Source: Frigidibacter mobilis
Lineage (GTDB): Bacteria > Pseudomonadota > Alphaproteobacteria > Rhodobacterales > Rhodobacteraceae
DNA: 64,000 bases
Reading direction: 5' to 3'
NCBI RefSeq assembly: GCF_001620265.1
Contig: NZ_CP012662.1
Span: 26,060 to 90,059 of the forward strand
Shown here piece by piece: positions 1-10,250 of the stretch; the stretch's first letter is position 1, and each line of letters begins with the position of its first letter. Made by a program: the position numbers and the translations under genes. Below the pieces are notes generated by a model that searched no databases, had not been told where the DNA came from, and was given only the letters and a program-made list of their open reading frames with translations.

Positions 1-815
1 CTTGCCACCTCTTGCGCGATCTTCAGGTCACCGAGCAGGTTATCCAGCGCTGGCTCGAGAGGCGTGATGTAGCCATCGATAGAGATACGCTCTTTCACGA
101 GCCCTGAGAGCACGACTTCCCGGCTTGAGACCGAGGTAGAAAAGTCCTCGTCCTTCCAGCCTTTGTCATTGCGAAGCCGCGCCATGACGTTGTTGAGGCG
201 AGGCGGCAAAGTAAGTGTGGCGCTCGCAACGATGAGCGCGTCCGGTGACAACTCGAGCAGCCTTTCAGACTGCAAGTCCGAGAGGTTGTGGCCTTCATCA
301 TACACGATGATGAGCGGACGCCTTTGTCCCTTCTCGGTTCGACGTTTCTTCAGCTGATCCCACAGAGACTCTTCCGCAAGGTCGAGCTGAGCCCGATACA
401 CTTTCCGGTCTTCGCTCGAGCTATCCTCAACGGCGAACTTGCCGACCGTCGCGACCAAGAGAACGGGAGTGTCGGCGCTCGACAAGTGGTCGGGTGCGAC
501 CTCAAGAAGCGGCACGATGTTGAAGCCGGAAAGGTTGTCCGCGTACTTGCCGGAGGACAGGTTCTCGAAGGTCTGCGAGACTACCACCCTCCCCTTCGAA
601 ATCCACAAAACGACCGGAGCTACGCCGAGCCCATCTCGCATCTGCGAAACCGCATCTGCGAGCATGAGGGTCTTGCCACTGCCGGTGATGGCAACCAGCG
701 TCTGAAGAAAAGGAATCGTCGTCGTGCGATCCACCATCAATGGGTTGGTGGAATAATCGAAAAAACGTTCGGCAATCTGGCTCGATGCCCGTTCTTGAAA
801 CGCAATGAGCTCCAT
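1..815 (-). CDS. res: Type III restriction enzyme Res subunit, N-terminal part (runs off window)
   Basis: An uninterrupted frame runs from an ATG at 815 to the window edge, about 271 residues. It carries a P-loop TGSGKT near residue 45, a DEGH box (Walker B) near residue 165 and a VASATL motif III soon after. This is the helicase half of a type III Res protein, which translocates on DNA and cuts together with its Mod partner. The start codon overlaps the stop of the upstream methyltransferase by one base, so the two are translationally coupled. The second helicase domain and the nuclease domain would lie outside the window. Confidence comes from the helicase motifs together with the adjacent Mod gene. 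Confidence 0.85.
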   Translation of the reverse strand, partial: MELIAFQERASSQIAERFFDYSTNPLMVDRTTTIPFLQTLVAITGSGKTLMLADAVSQMRDGLGVAPVVLWISKGRVVVSQTFENLSSGKYADNLSGFNIVPLLEVAPDHLSSADTPVLLVATVGKFAVEDSSSEDRKVYRAQLDLAEESLWDQLKKRRTEKGQRRPLIIVYDEGHNLSDLQSERLLELSPDALIVASATLTLPPRLNNVMARLRNDKGWKDEDFSTSVSSREVVLSGLVKERISIDGYITPLEPALDNLLGDLKIAQEVA

Positions 816-2746
816 TAAGTGCTCTCGTCCTCGTTATTGTATTCGTCGTTCTCGTTCAGGCCGAGGTCTGCAAGAATCTTGTCCGGAATTTTCCAAAAGC
901 GAACGTTGGGAGACTGGAACATCTCGTAGCGAGCGTAAACATGAAAAGGTGGTTCGATACTTGCCTTCTTCGCCTCTAGGGCGACCTTCTTATAGGTATC
1001 GAGGCTCAGAGAGCCGACCGGCCCGCCATTGTCCCAGATGAGGAAGTAGCCTTCCCCGTTCTGATCGAGGCCGACCAGGTATTGATAGCTCTCCTCATCG
1101 ACGCGCTTCAGGCTTGGAGCCGAGCGCTTGTGGTTCTCCCAGTGCGAAGTGAGAACGACGTCTATGAGCTCGTCCCGCTGCATGGTGAGGACGGTCTTGG
1201 CGTCGATGGTTTTGGTAAGGAGGCGATATTCAAAGCCACCGCCAAGCGGCGTTGCCTTCTTCCCACCTGGACGCTTACCCGTGACAGCATTGTGCAAGCG
1301 CTGCCAAGTGAGGGTTCGGGCATACTTGTCGCCGTTCTCAGGAGCCCCCTGCTCTATGAGCACAAACCTTCTGTCCGCTCCGGTCTCGTGGTTCATTTCA
1401 AGAACCGCGTGACCCGTCGTGCCTGAGCCTGCATAGGGATCTAAAATCAGCCCATTTTCCGGGCACCAAATCTGGATGATTTTCTTCATAAGCTTCAGCG
1501 GCTTGACGGTATCAAAGCCGTGGCCTCGCCCCACAACAGCGTCAAGCTCCTCGATACCATCTCGAGAACGACCGCTGAGAGACTTTGCCCAGGACACAGC
1601 ATCCAGCTTCAGCGGCGGTTCGCCGTCCTCCATCCAGAAGGTGTTAGGGACAGCCCCCTTCTTCACCAGTTGCCTATGGTTCTTTTTGACGGGTTTCTGA
1701 AGACCATCGACACCCCAGTACAGAACTGGCCAGTTGCCTTGCTCAAGCCGCGCTGCCGCTTTGCTACTCGCAGCGGCGATGAGCTTTTTCTTTTGGGTAT
1801 CCGTCACGCACCGAGACCAACCCTTCAAGACCAGCGCCTTGCCCCGTTCATCTCCTAAGTCTGCTGACTCGTAGGCAACCCCCAAGCTTGTAGCCATGCC
1901 TTGATCTGGTTACGGTTGTTTGCCCAGTGGCGTATTCCAGGATAGTGGAACTCTCCCGTAAAGGGCGACTGGATAGCATAGTCCGCAGAGGCACTATACC
2001 CTTTCCCAGTAAGATCGCCCTGCTTCCACTCTCCGAGCTCATCGTTATCGACATTTCTGAAACGCGCGTTCGACTTTTCAGTGCGATCCAGTTCGCCGGT
2101 TTTTGCAAGAGCCACATCCTTGGCATAAACTAGGACATACTCTGTGGTTACCGAAACTCCCCGGCTTGGTTCTTGGAGGTGGTTTTTTCCCAGTTGATAA
2201 TCCCGAGCCGGTTCTTCTCTCCGAAGACTTCATCCAGCATCATCCCGAGGTGGAATAGCTCATTGTCGTCGATGCAGATTGCAAGAACACCTGAAGGCTT
2301 GAGCATCGCCTTCATGATCTGAAGGCGGGGCATCATTGCCTTGATCCACTTGGTATGGCGCGAACCATCTTCGCTGGACACAATCGTCCCGAGCTCCGGG
2401 TCGTTCGGGTCGTTGTCCCAACGGTCGTTGTAGCGGAAGTACTGCCCGTGTTGTACGGCGGGTCGGTGACGATGAGGTCTACCTGCCCGCGATACTTGTA
2501 GAGCGTCACCATGGCCTGAAGGTTCTCACCCTCGATGAGCATGTTCTTGGATTGCGCTTCAGGAGAACCAACATGGAGCTTGGGCTCCCGGCGTGTCTGA
2601 CGAGGACGGACCTTCTTGGCAATCTGCATTGCTGAGCGCTTCCCATGGAAGCTCAAGGCAACGCCGCTCGACATCATGCTTTTAGCGAGGCGCTCTAGCT
2701 CCTCGCGAGTGAGTTTTGAGAGCTCTGCCTCGAAGTCAAATTCCAT
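815..2746 (-). CDS. mod: Type III DNA methyltransferase Mod (three frameshifts in this sequence)
   Basis: The N-terminal frame (2746 to about 2440) holds the beta-class catalytic motif DPPYNTG. The following frame has the segment ending IINWEKTTSKNQAGEF. A third frame runs to about 1890. The last frame (1897-815) holds the SAM-binding motif DPYAGSGTTGHAV. The order of catalytic motif before SAM motif fits Mod adenine N6-methyltransferases. Frames join cleanly if one base is restored near 2437, 2150 and 1885, each in or next to a G run. I therefore read one gene of about 640 residues. It lies directly upstream of res in the same operon, with a LexA box 29 bases before its ATG. Confidence 0.85.
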
Positions 2747-2774
2747 ATCTAGATACCGCTGGACTCATCGATTT

Positions 2775-2789
2775 GTTCTTACTATGTTC
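2775..2789. promoter_or_regulatory. LexA (SOS) box upstream of mod-res
   Basis: The plus strand reads GTTC, seven bases, GTTC, which is exactly the LexA site described for Rhodobacter and rhizobia (GTTC-N7-GTTC). It lies 29-43 bases upstream of the mod start codon, where a promoter would sit. SOS control of this R-M operon is an inference from the match and its position. Confidence 0.65.
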
Positions 2790-2932
2790 TCATTAATCAG
2801 ATCTAAACGCATTTACAACTTGCGAGTAGAGGAAGTGCGCTGCTCAGACCCGTTTGCGGCCACCCTTGTCCAGAGCTTTTAGCCGAAGAAGCTTCTCCAG
2901 ATCGAGACGAAAGACCGTGTGAATTGGGCATT

Positions 2933-3295
2933 TCAACGACGAGGCTCACCTACGTCAAGTACGTCAACATTTCCACCACAATCAGCGGCGCCCATAAAAA
3001 CGACCGAATTCCGGGTCGTTTCTGATGAGTTCCCGAACGCTTGATACCCCCTCCGATTCTTCGTCGCCGCAAGCTTCATGAGCGCGTTGACCGCCCTGCC
3101 CTCGTCCGGGTGCTGTTCGATTAGCATCTGCCCTCGAAACCCGATACGGCCCCATTCCCGCACGAGGCATGCGCCGCCAAACAGGTCCGGCTGAACGCTC
3201 ATTCGATAGAAGCGCCGCATGTTGAGAGACGGGTCGATCCGCTTGAGATCGACCGTTGTCGGGAACACTTCCATTTGCTGCGATATGTCGAGCAT
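2933..3295 (-). CDS. WGR domain protein
   Basis: The protein has 120 residues. After a short leader it shows the WGR core: RRFYRMSVQPDLFGG, then REWGRIGFRGQ, then an EQHPDEGRAVNALMKL helix and a basic RRGYQ end. WGR domains are small nucleic-acid-binding modules, known from eukaryotic PARPs and, as single-domain proteins, from many Rhizobiales and Rhodobacterales plasmids. The family usually ends near RGY, so the last 30 residues are atypical. An alternative frame through the same bases reads as protein too, so the true C-terminus is unsure. The gene follows DUF2493 on the same strand. Confidence 0.7.
   Translation of the reverse strand: MLDISQQMEVFPTTVDLKRIDPSLNMRRFYRMSVQPDLFGGACLVREWGRIGFRGQMLIEQHPDEGRAVNALMKLAATKNRRGYQAFGNSSETTRNSVVFMGAADCGGNVDVLDVGEPRR
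2996..3020 (-). terminator. Possible intrinsic terminator at the end of the WGR gene
   Basis: On the minus strand AACGACC and GGTCGTT form a 7-bp stem with a short loop, followed by five T residues. It would end transcription coming from DUF2493 and WGR. It lies inside the extended WGR frame, which is one reason to doubt that gene's last 30 residues. Confidence 0.35.
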
Positions 3296-3378
3296 GTTGT
3301 TGGCGCCTCTCTCCAGACCACAATATCAAGCGCTCTTCGACGTTTCTACAATGTTCTGTCCCGGATTGAAGTCGGGGC

Positions 3379-4310
3379 TCACGCCCCTTCTCGAACTTCA
3401 TGACCGGGATGCCAAGCTTCTTGGCCTTGTCGGCGAGGTTTTCCTGGATACCGGTCCCGGGAAAGACGAGGACCCCGACCGGGAGCACATCCAGCATCGC
3501 ATCGTTGCGCTTGAAGGGCGCGGCCTTGGCGTGCTTGGTCCAGTCGGGCTTGAAGGCCACCTGCGTCACGCCCCGAGACTCTGCCCATTTGGCGGCGATG
3601 AGTTCTGCGCCTTTGGGGCTGCCACCGTGCAGGAGGACCATGTCTGGATACTTGGTCCGGACCTGGTCGAGCTTACCCCAGATCAAGCGGTGATCGTTGA
3701 AGTCGGTCCCGCCGGTGAGGGCGACCTTGGGACCAGCGGGCAGCATCACTTCGGTCTCGGCGCGGCGCTTGGCGGCCAGGAAGTCGCGGCTGTCGATGAG
3801 CGCTGCGGTCATGTGCTGGCGGTTCACCATCGAGCCGGTGCGGGGGCGCCAGGTCGATCCTGTGTGATGGACGAACTCGGTGGCGGCGTGGTCGCGCATC
3901 ATGTCCATGCAGTTGCGCCGTTCAACGAGAGTCAGGCCTTCGGCCGTCAGGCGCTCGAGTTCGACGGACTTCACTTCGGAGCCGTCCTGCTCGCGCTGCA
4001 GGCGGCGCTGCGCCTGCTCGTTCTCATCGAGCGTCCGCTCGATCCGGGCCGTGGCGCGGTGGAAGAGGTTGACCTGGCCCCAGAGCACCTCTTCGAGGTC
4101 GGGTTCCATACGGGTGTCTTCCAGGGTCGCGACGAGGGCGTCGAAGATGTCGGCGACGGCGACGGCGAGGCGCTGCCCATCGGGCATCGGGCGCGGATCG
4201 GGCTCGTCGAATGGGCGGTAGCCATAGAGCTGCAGCTCGTCGAGCGCATGGGCGGTCTGGGATGCGCTATGGGCGGGTTCATACGCGTCTTCGTGGGTCT
4301 GGATCGTCAT
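3379..4310 (-). CDS. DUF2493 (SLOG / YpsA-like) domain protein, with C-terminal frameshift
   Basis: The N-terminal 170 residues are helical and charged. Residues of about 195-305 form the DUF2493 domain: it opens with VALTGGTDFND and continues through LLHGGSPKGAELIAAKW, FKPDW, APFKRNDAML and FPGTGIQENLADKAKKLGIPV. This Rossmann-like SLOG fold is thought to bind nucleotides or nucleic acid; its role in plasmids is unknown. As written, the frame reads on to 442 residues across the WGR gene in the wrong frame. Adding one G to the run near 3385 ends the protein at about 310 residues, which I take to be the native length. Confidence 0.8.
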
Positions 4311-4323
4311 TTGTTTCTTGCCT

Positions 4324-4594
4324 CCGGGTTTTGCCGTGTCCGCACGTCATCCCGCGCGGCCTTCATGGGCAGACCCGAGCCGTCGGGGCGGTTGCCCCTT
4401 CACCCCGGCTTCACCGGGGCCGGAACAGCGTGGAGGAGGTCGGCAGGGAAGCTATTTGTCTCGCGATGCAAAGGCGGCTTTGCCGCCGGCGGAAATAGGT
4501 TCCCTGCCGACCTTGCAGGGGCAACCGCTTTGACGGCCTGTCCATCTCTTGAAGGCCGCGCAGGGCTGACGGGTGGATGCGCAAGGCCCGGGAT
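4324..4594. repeat. Large intergenic imperfect palindrome (nested inverted repeat)
   Basis: This fills most of the 365-base gap between DUF2493 and toprim. The inner arms 4437-4457 and 4493-4513 pair at 20 of 21 positions. A second pair, 4388-4399 and 4517-4528, matches 12 of 12. A third, 4355-4365 and 4550-4560, matches 11 of 11, and weaker pairing continues outward. Small hairpins sit inside (4402-4419 and 4472-4487). The whole region could fold into one hairpin of roughly 100-bp arms as RNA or single-stranded DNA. No protein is encoded. Its function is unknown. Confidence 0.75.
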
Positions 4595-4675
4595 GGGGTG
4601 AGGACGACGATCCAGAGCCACGACTGGGATGCAGCCCCCTGCCCCGTACTCCCAGACCCCCCTGCGCGATGCAGC

Positions 4676-5707
4676 TCAGCCCAATAGGCGATGCCGATCC
4701 TCTGGCCCGATCTGACCTGCCAGATGCTGGCGCAGCGCGTCCTTGCCGTTCGCCCGAAGATCATCGTTGAAATCCCCGAGCCGCGGTTCCAGCACCCGCA
4801 CGCGCACGCCGACCTCGGAGGCTCTGGCGCTCAACTTCTCTGCCGCGCGCTGCCCGGCCGGATCGCGATCGATCGCGATGTAGAGGCGCTTCAGCCCCTC
4901 TGGCAGCAGGACCGCCCCGAGGTGTCCCGACGAGAGCGCCGCCCAGACGGGAAGGCCGGGGGCCGCCTCGGACAGGGACAGCATGGTCTCGATGCCCTCG
5001 CCGACGACGAGGATGTCATCGTGCGGGGTGAGCCTGACAGCATTGCAGAGGAGGTGACCCATAGCCCGACGCTCTGGATTCACTGCCGCCTTCCCCTGTC
5101 CGTCAGGCGCCAGCCAGGTGCGATGCACGCCCTGCACGGCCCCTGCCCCATCGGTAACCGCCGCGATCATCGCCGGTCTGGGGATGCTCCGGGTCTGCCC
5201 CTCTTCCCGATGCCAGCACTTCGGGTGGAAGCGCAACGCACCCTTCGCCCCGAATTGGGTGATGCCCCGGGAACGGAGGTAGGTCTCCGCAAGCGTGCCT
5301 GTGATCGGGTTCGAGGCAGCAAACAAGCGCGCCGCCGCCGCAGGAGTGCCACCGGGCGCCTTGGCCTTCCTCGGCTCTTGCCTATCCGGGACGACCGGCT
5401 GCGGACGGCCAAGATGCGCTCGGGCCTCGGCGAGAAGGTCGGGGAAGCGCGTGATCCCCGTCCGGGCGCGGATGATGTCCAGGAGATCGCCATGCTCGCC
5501 TGTGGCCCCATCCGTAAACTTGCCCGCTGCCCCTGGCCCCGACGTGGGCCCGGTCAACCGCACGAAGAGCGAGCGGCCAGGATTGTTTTGCAGGTCACCC
5601 ACGATCCAGTAGGATCCTTCCCGTCGTCCGGCGGGAAGGTAGGCACGACAAACGCCTTCGGCATTTTCTGCCAGATCGCGCACGAGGGCTTCGGTCTCGG
5701 AATACAT
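4676..5707 (-). CDS. Toprim domain protein (plasmid primase-like)
   Basis: The protein has 343 residues and is intact. The N-terminal part has the conserved stretch WIVGDLQNNPGRSLFVRL (34-51) seen in this family. The Toprim domain follows in the last third, with its acidic glutamate in VVGEGIET (234-241) and the DRD pair at 280-282, which would bind catalytic metal. Such proteins resemble the primase part of phage and plasmid primase-helicases and probably act in plasmid DNA replication or transfer. The gene starts three bases after the stop of the strawberry-notch fragment, so the two belonged to one operon. Confidence 0.82.
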   Translation of the reverse strand: MYSETEALVRDLAENAEGVCRAYLPAGRREGSYWIVGDLQNNPGRSLFVRLTGPTSGPGAAGKFTDGATGEHGDLLDIIRARTGITRFPDLLAEARAHLGRPQPVVPDRQEPRKAKAPGGTPAAAARLFAASNPITGTLAETYLRSRGITQFGAKGALRFHPKCWHREEGQTRSIPRPAMIAAVTDGAGAVQGVHRTWLAPDGQGKAAVNPERRAMGHLLCNAVRLTPHDDILVVGEGIETMLSLSEAAPGLPVWAALSSGHLGAVLLPEGLKRLYIAIDRDPAGQRAAEKLSARASEVGVRVRVLEPRLGDFNDDLRANGKDALRQHLAGQIGPEDRHRLLG

Positions 5708-5710
5708 GGG

Positions 5711-7499
5711 CTAACAACCTCCGCGATCATGTAGCCTTGCGACAGGACAACGTGCAAGCAGACGATCCAGTATCTCGACACCATCGGCGTCGGTCGGGCA
5801 GAACAGCCGAAGCTTCCAACTGATGATCTCCGAGAAGAAGCCATCGGCCTTGAGCCGATCCTTGGCTGCCTCCGAGAAGCCCGACAGTTCGATCCGGTTC
5901 GCGCCCATGACGCGCGAGCGGTGCAATTCCATCCCTTCCGACAGGCGCACCACGGTCTTGCCCTCCAGAACGAGGGCATGGACCTGCGCCGCCGAGAGCT
6001 TTGGCGCGTCATCTGCCAGCGTGGTCGCGACCCAGGCAGGCGAGACGCGGCGGCCGATGATGCGCTGCCCGTCATCGGTCTGCAGGCGGTAGACGCGAGT
6101 TTCATCCTGGGGAAGCTGCTTCCAGATCGGCAGCAGCAGACCTGCCACGATGTGCAGCGTGGAGTCCGAAAACTCCGGCACCTCGGCCAGTTCCGCAGTC
6201 CACGCCGCAGTGAAGGCCGCGCGGTCGGCCTCGAGCCAGTGGGTGTCCTCCATGACCTTGGCCGGGACCGTGCTGGCATCAAGCGGCCGGATCAGCCTAA
6301 GGCGTGGCTCGATGGTGCCATCATCCAGCATGTGACTGGTGGCGGGCACCTGCACCGCGGCCCGGCCCGAGCGGCTGTTGACCAGAAGCCGCGCCTTCGG
6401 GTCATCGAGCCAGTCGAGCGCATCTGCGAGGGACGTCGGCGTGTTCCGCCGCTTCTCCGCGATGGTCAGCAGCTGGGTTTCCGCGCCGGAGCCCGGATGG
6501 GTGTAGATGACCTGTGCGTCGGTCACCCGGAAGCTCTCGGCACGGAGTGTCTCGAGCCCGAGATCATAGACCCCGGCGGCGATGGCGCCCTCAATTCGCT
6601 GATTGAGCAGCTCCTCGAAACCCGCGAACAGCACGGCCTGCATGTCGATCTTCAGCGCCAGCAGGCGATTTAGGAAGGTCGTGACCGGCGGCAGGTCATC
6701 CTTCAGCCCGTTGTCATCGGTCAGGCTGAGCCCGGTCGCATCCTCGAAAGCCCCGAGCGAACATCCGGCCAGATCGCCGCGATAGATGCGGCGGTAAAGC
6801 TGGCGCAGGGCATCGCGGGCGTAGGGAGACTCGAGGTTGTCCTCGGGACGGAACAACCCCTGGCCTCCGGTCTGGCGCTGGCCGCGCGTGATCGCGCCAA
6901 GCGTGTCGAGGCGGCGCGCAATGGTCGACAGGAACCGCTTCTCCGCCTTCACATCGGTGGCCACCGGTCGGAAGAGCGGCGGTTGCGCCTGATTGGTGCG
7001 GTTGGTGCGGCCAAGCCCCTGGATCGCGGCATCTGCCTTCCAGCCGGGCTCCAGGAGGTAGTGGACCCGCAAGCGCTGGTTCTTCGCCCCAAGATCGGCG
7101 TGATAGCTGCGCCCCGTGCCGCCAGCATCCGAGAAGATCAGGATACGCTTTTGATCATCCATGAAGGCTTGGGTCTCAGTGAGGTTCGCGGCTCCGGCCC
7201 GGTTCTCCACCACGAGCCGTGCCGAATGCCCTTCGCCCTTGCGCACGATGCGTCGTGAACGCCCCGTGACCTCGGCCACGAGATCGGTGCCGAAGCGCTG
7301 GATGATCTGGTCGAGCGCCCCGGGGACAGGTGGCAGCGAAGCCAGCTTTTCGATCAGCGCGTCACGACGGCGGACGGCCTCGCGGCATTCGACCGGTTGG
7401 CCGTCGCGCGTGACGGGGCGCGACGAGAGATTGCCTTCACTGTCGGTGAAAGGCTCGTAGAGCTGCACCGGGAAGGAATGGGCGAGGTAATCCAGGACA
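5711..7499 (-). pseudogene. Strawberry-notch family helicase, C-terminal half (severed by the RIT-like element)
   Basis: This continues the protein whose N-terminal half lies at 13850-16433: one fragment ends TPREYV and the other resumes LDYLAHSFPVQLYEP. It has the second helicase lobe, including FSDAGGTGRSYHAD and the arginine-rich motif QGLGRTNRTNQ, and the family's long C-terminal region. Strawberry-notch type proteins are large SF2 ATPases common on plasmids of this order; their role is not established. The reading frame stays open into the element's left repeat up to an ATG at 7642, so a chimeric product with about 48 repeat-encoded residues could be made. The original full-length protein cannot be. 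Confidence 0.85.
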
Positions 7500-7659
7500 T
7501 AATATGCCGCGTCCGCGTTATGCAGAGCGCGGCGCTTCATGTCGTTGATATGATGTTTCATTTCGGGATTTCCACTTGGCATAATCATGATGCCTCTGCT
7601 CTCAATCGCAGAAGGACACCCCGACATGACCTCCCCCTCCAACTCTCACCCCGGCGGCG
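7500..7659. repeat. Left 160-bp terminal inverted repeat of the RIT-like element
   Basis: It is an exact reverse complement of 13660-13819 over 160 bases. It contains an ATG (7642, minus strand) that opens a frame running into the host helicase fragment. Confidence 0.92.
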
Positions 7660-7775
7660 TTGCCGTCGGAAGTGGAGGCAAGCTTACGGCAGAGCCGTTT
7701 GACCGTTATGGTCGGAGTTAGGGGACAACTTGGCGGAAATCACAGGTGGTAGACAGTAGCGGGACAGAAACAGAA

Positions 7776-10183
7776 ATGGCCAGGGTTCGGGCACGGCTGG
7801 CCGAGCTGGATAAGGAACAACGTCAGCTTCTGCAGGAGCTTTCGGCGCTGGAGGCCCAGCAAACCGTAGAAATGGCCGCACAAGCCAAACGCCCATCCCT
7901 TGAAAATGCTACCGTCACCAACATGTCGACATCGGGCGAAAAGGTCGAACTGTTCCGCAACCTATTTGCTGGCCGTCCCGACGTGTTTCCTGTGCGATGG
8001 GAAAACCGCAAGACAGGACGCGCCGGCTATTCGCATGCCTGCTTCAATGAATGGGTGAAAGGCATCTGCGGAAAACCGACCGTCAAATGCGGGGACTGCA
8101 AGCATCAGCGGTTCATACCCCCGACGCCAGCGTCATCGAACGGCACCTACGGGGCGGCGAGGGCCCTTCGGCTGACTTCGTGGCCGGCGTTTATCCTTTG
8201 CTGCGGGATGACACCTGTTGGTTCCTGGCAGCAGATTTTGACAAGGCGTCTTGGGCAGAAGACGCCAGTGCCCTACTTGCAACGTGTCGGACGAAGGGTG
8301 TGCCTGCTGCACTGGAACGGTCCCGATCGGGCAATGGGGCCACGTCTGGATATTCTTCGCCGAACCTGTGTCGGCCCGGGCGGCTCGCCAGCTTGGATCG
8401 GCCCTGATCACAGAAACCATGGAGAAACGGCCAGAGATCGGATTTGCTTCCTATGACCGCCTCTTTCCGAACCAGGATACGATGCCCGTTGGAGGCTTCG
8501 GAAACCTGATCGCGCTGCCGCTCCAGCACAGTGCCCGGAGGGTCGGCAACAGCGTCTTCCTCGATCAGGATGTTCAGCCATACGAAGATCAGTGGGCGTA
8601 TCTGTCGACGCTTCCACGGATGTCTGCGCAGGCGGTAGCCAATTTTGTTGCGGCTGCTGAGGCATCTGGTCAGGTGCTGGCAGTCCGGATGCCGGTTGAT
8701 GATGAAAACGCTGACGAGCCCTGGAAAATGTCGCCGTCGCGACGCCCGAAGACGAAATCCGAGGCTATGGCAATCCCTGACAGCGTCAAAGTGACCGTCG
8801 CCGACCAGATCTACATCGACCGGACCGGGCTGCCCTCTGCGATGATAGCCCAATTGGTACGCGTCGCGGCGTTCCAGAACCCGGAGTTCTATCGGGCACA
8901 GGCTATGCGACTGCCCACATTCGGAAAACCTCGCGTGGTCTCCTGTGCCGAGCTGCATCCGCGCCACATTGCCTTACCTCGAGGCTGCTTTGATGAAGCT
9001 GTTGAAGTCCTGAGCGAACACGGTGCGAAAGCAGAACTGGACGACCAGCGGAGCGAGGGAGCCCCGCTGCCGGACACGGTCAGATTCCTTGGCGAGCTTC
9101 GGCCGCAGCAACAGCGCGCCTTCGACGCGCTCGCAGCCCATGATACTGGCGTGCTCGCGGCGACCACAGCCTTTGGCAAAACCGTTGTCGCTTCCGCCCT
9201 GATTGGTCATCGCGCCCGAAACACGCTGGTTCTGGTCCATCGTCGGGAACTTCTCGACCAGTGGGTTGAGCGGCTAAAGACTTTCCTTCAGATCGACCCC
9301 AAGCAGATCGGCACAATTGGCGGGGACGGCGGAAACCGACAGGCATGATCGATGTGGCGCTTATCCAAAGCCTGGTTAGAAACGGCGAGGTCGACGACAT
9401 CGTGGCTGACTACGGCCAGTTGATCGTCGATGAATGCCACCACCTGTCTGCGGCGAGTTTTGAACTTGTCGCGCGCAGAACGAAAGCGCGCTATGTTGCC
9501 GGTTTGTCGGCGACCGTCGCCCGAAAAGATGGGCACCATCCCATCATCTTCATGCAATGCGGCCCGTAAGGCATCAGGTTCATGCCAGATCGCAGGCCGC
9601 TGAGAGCGGCATTCGGCATCGGGCGCGCGAGCGTCACACGCGGTTCAAACTGCCTGAAGTGCTTGCGATGGCGGAACGGCCATCGATGCCCGCGATCTAT
9701 GCCGCTCTGGCTAACGACGACGGTCGAAATGATCAGATCTTTGATGATGTGCTGAAATCGCTCGAAGCGAAGCGGTCACCGATCGTGCTGACCGAGCGCA
9801 AAGACCATCTGGATTATCTGCAGCAGCGGTTCTCCAAGTTTGCCAAGAATCTGGTCGTCCTGCGAGGCGGCATGTCGGCGAAAGATCGCAAGTTCGCCGT
9901 CGCTGCGCTGAATGTCCCCCATGAAGAGGAACGGCTGATCCTTGCGACAGGGCGCTACATCGGGGAGGGGTTTGACGACACCCGGCTCGATACCCTGTTC
10001 CTGACAATGCCAATCGCGTGGAAAGGAACACTGGCGCAATATGTTGGCCGCCTGCACCGGCAACATGATGGCAAGAAGGACGTTCTGGTCGTGGATTACG
10101 TGGACAGTGCGGTGCCGGTCCTGGCGAGGATGGCTGCAAAACGGCGATCTGGGTATCGCGCGCTTGGCTATGTGATGGAATAG
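7776..10183 (+). CDS. AEP-TOTE primase fused to DEAD/DEAH helicase (four frameshifts in this sequence)
   Basis: Reconstructed length is about 803 residues. A coiled-coil leader (LAELDKEQRQLLQEL) precedes an archaeo-eukaryotic primase domain with the metal-binding pair in FLAADFDKASW and the histidine motif GNGGHVW (rebuilt across a frameshift). An SF2 helicase follows with P-loop TTAFGKTVVA, Walker B DECHH, motif III LSATVARKDG and motif VI QYVGRLHR. This matches the primase-helicase of TOTE conflict systems, thought to act in contests between mobile elements or against phage. Single bases are missing near 8115, 8335, 9345 and 9565. It converges on ritC inside the element. The start is taken as the ATG at 7776. 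Confidence 0.8.
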
Positions 10184-10250
10184 CAGCGCCCCACTCTGTG
10201 CGGGACGCTGCTGGTATGTGGACCGGCAAGATCTCAGGACGGTGCGATGG

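Noticed and set aside
815..2746. Phase-variable mod gene
   Set aside because: Type III mod genes are often phase-variable through simple repeats, but the three breaks here are isolated single-base losses at short G runs, as in many unrelated genes of this window.
2933..4310. A 442-residue DUF2493-WGR fusion protein
   Set aside because: The extension reads the WGR gene in the wrong frame; one G restored near 3385 gives a normal stop.
3219..4601. A 460-codon plus-strand frame across DUF2493
   Set aside because: Antisense to a recognised domain; it lacks any known motif and runs through the intergenic palindrome.
7776..10183. Programmed frameshifting in the primase-helicase
   Set aside because: Four shifts all in the same direction, without slippery heptamers or pseudoknots, fit missing bases better. 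The only convincing programmed site is the A6G in the IS3 element.
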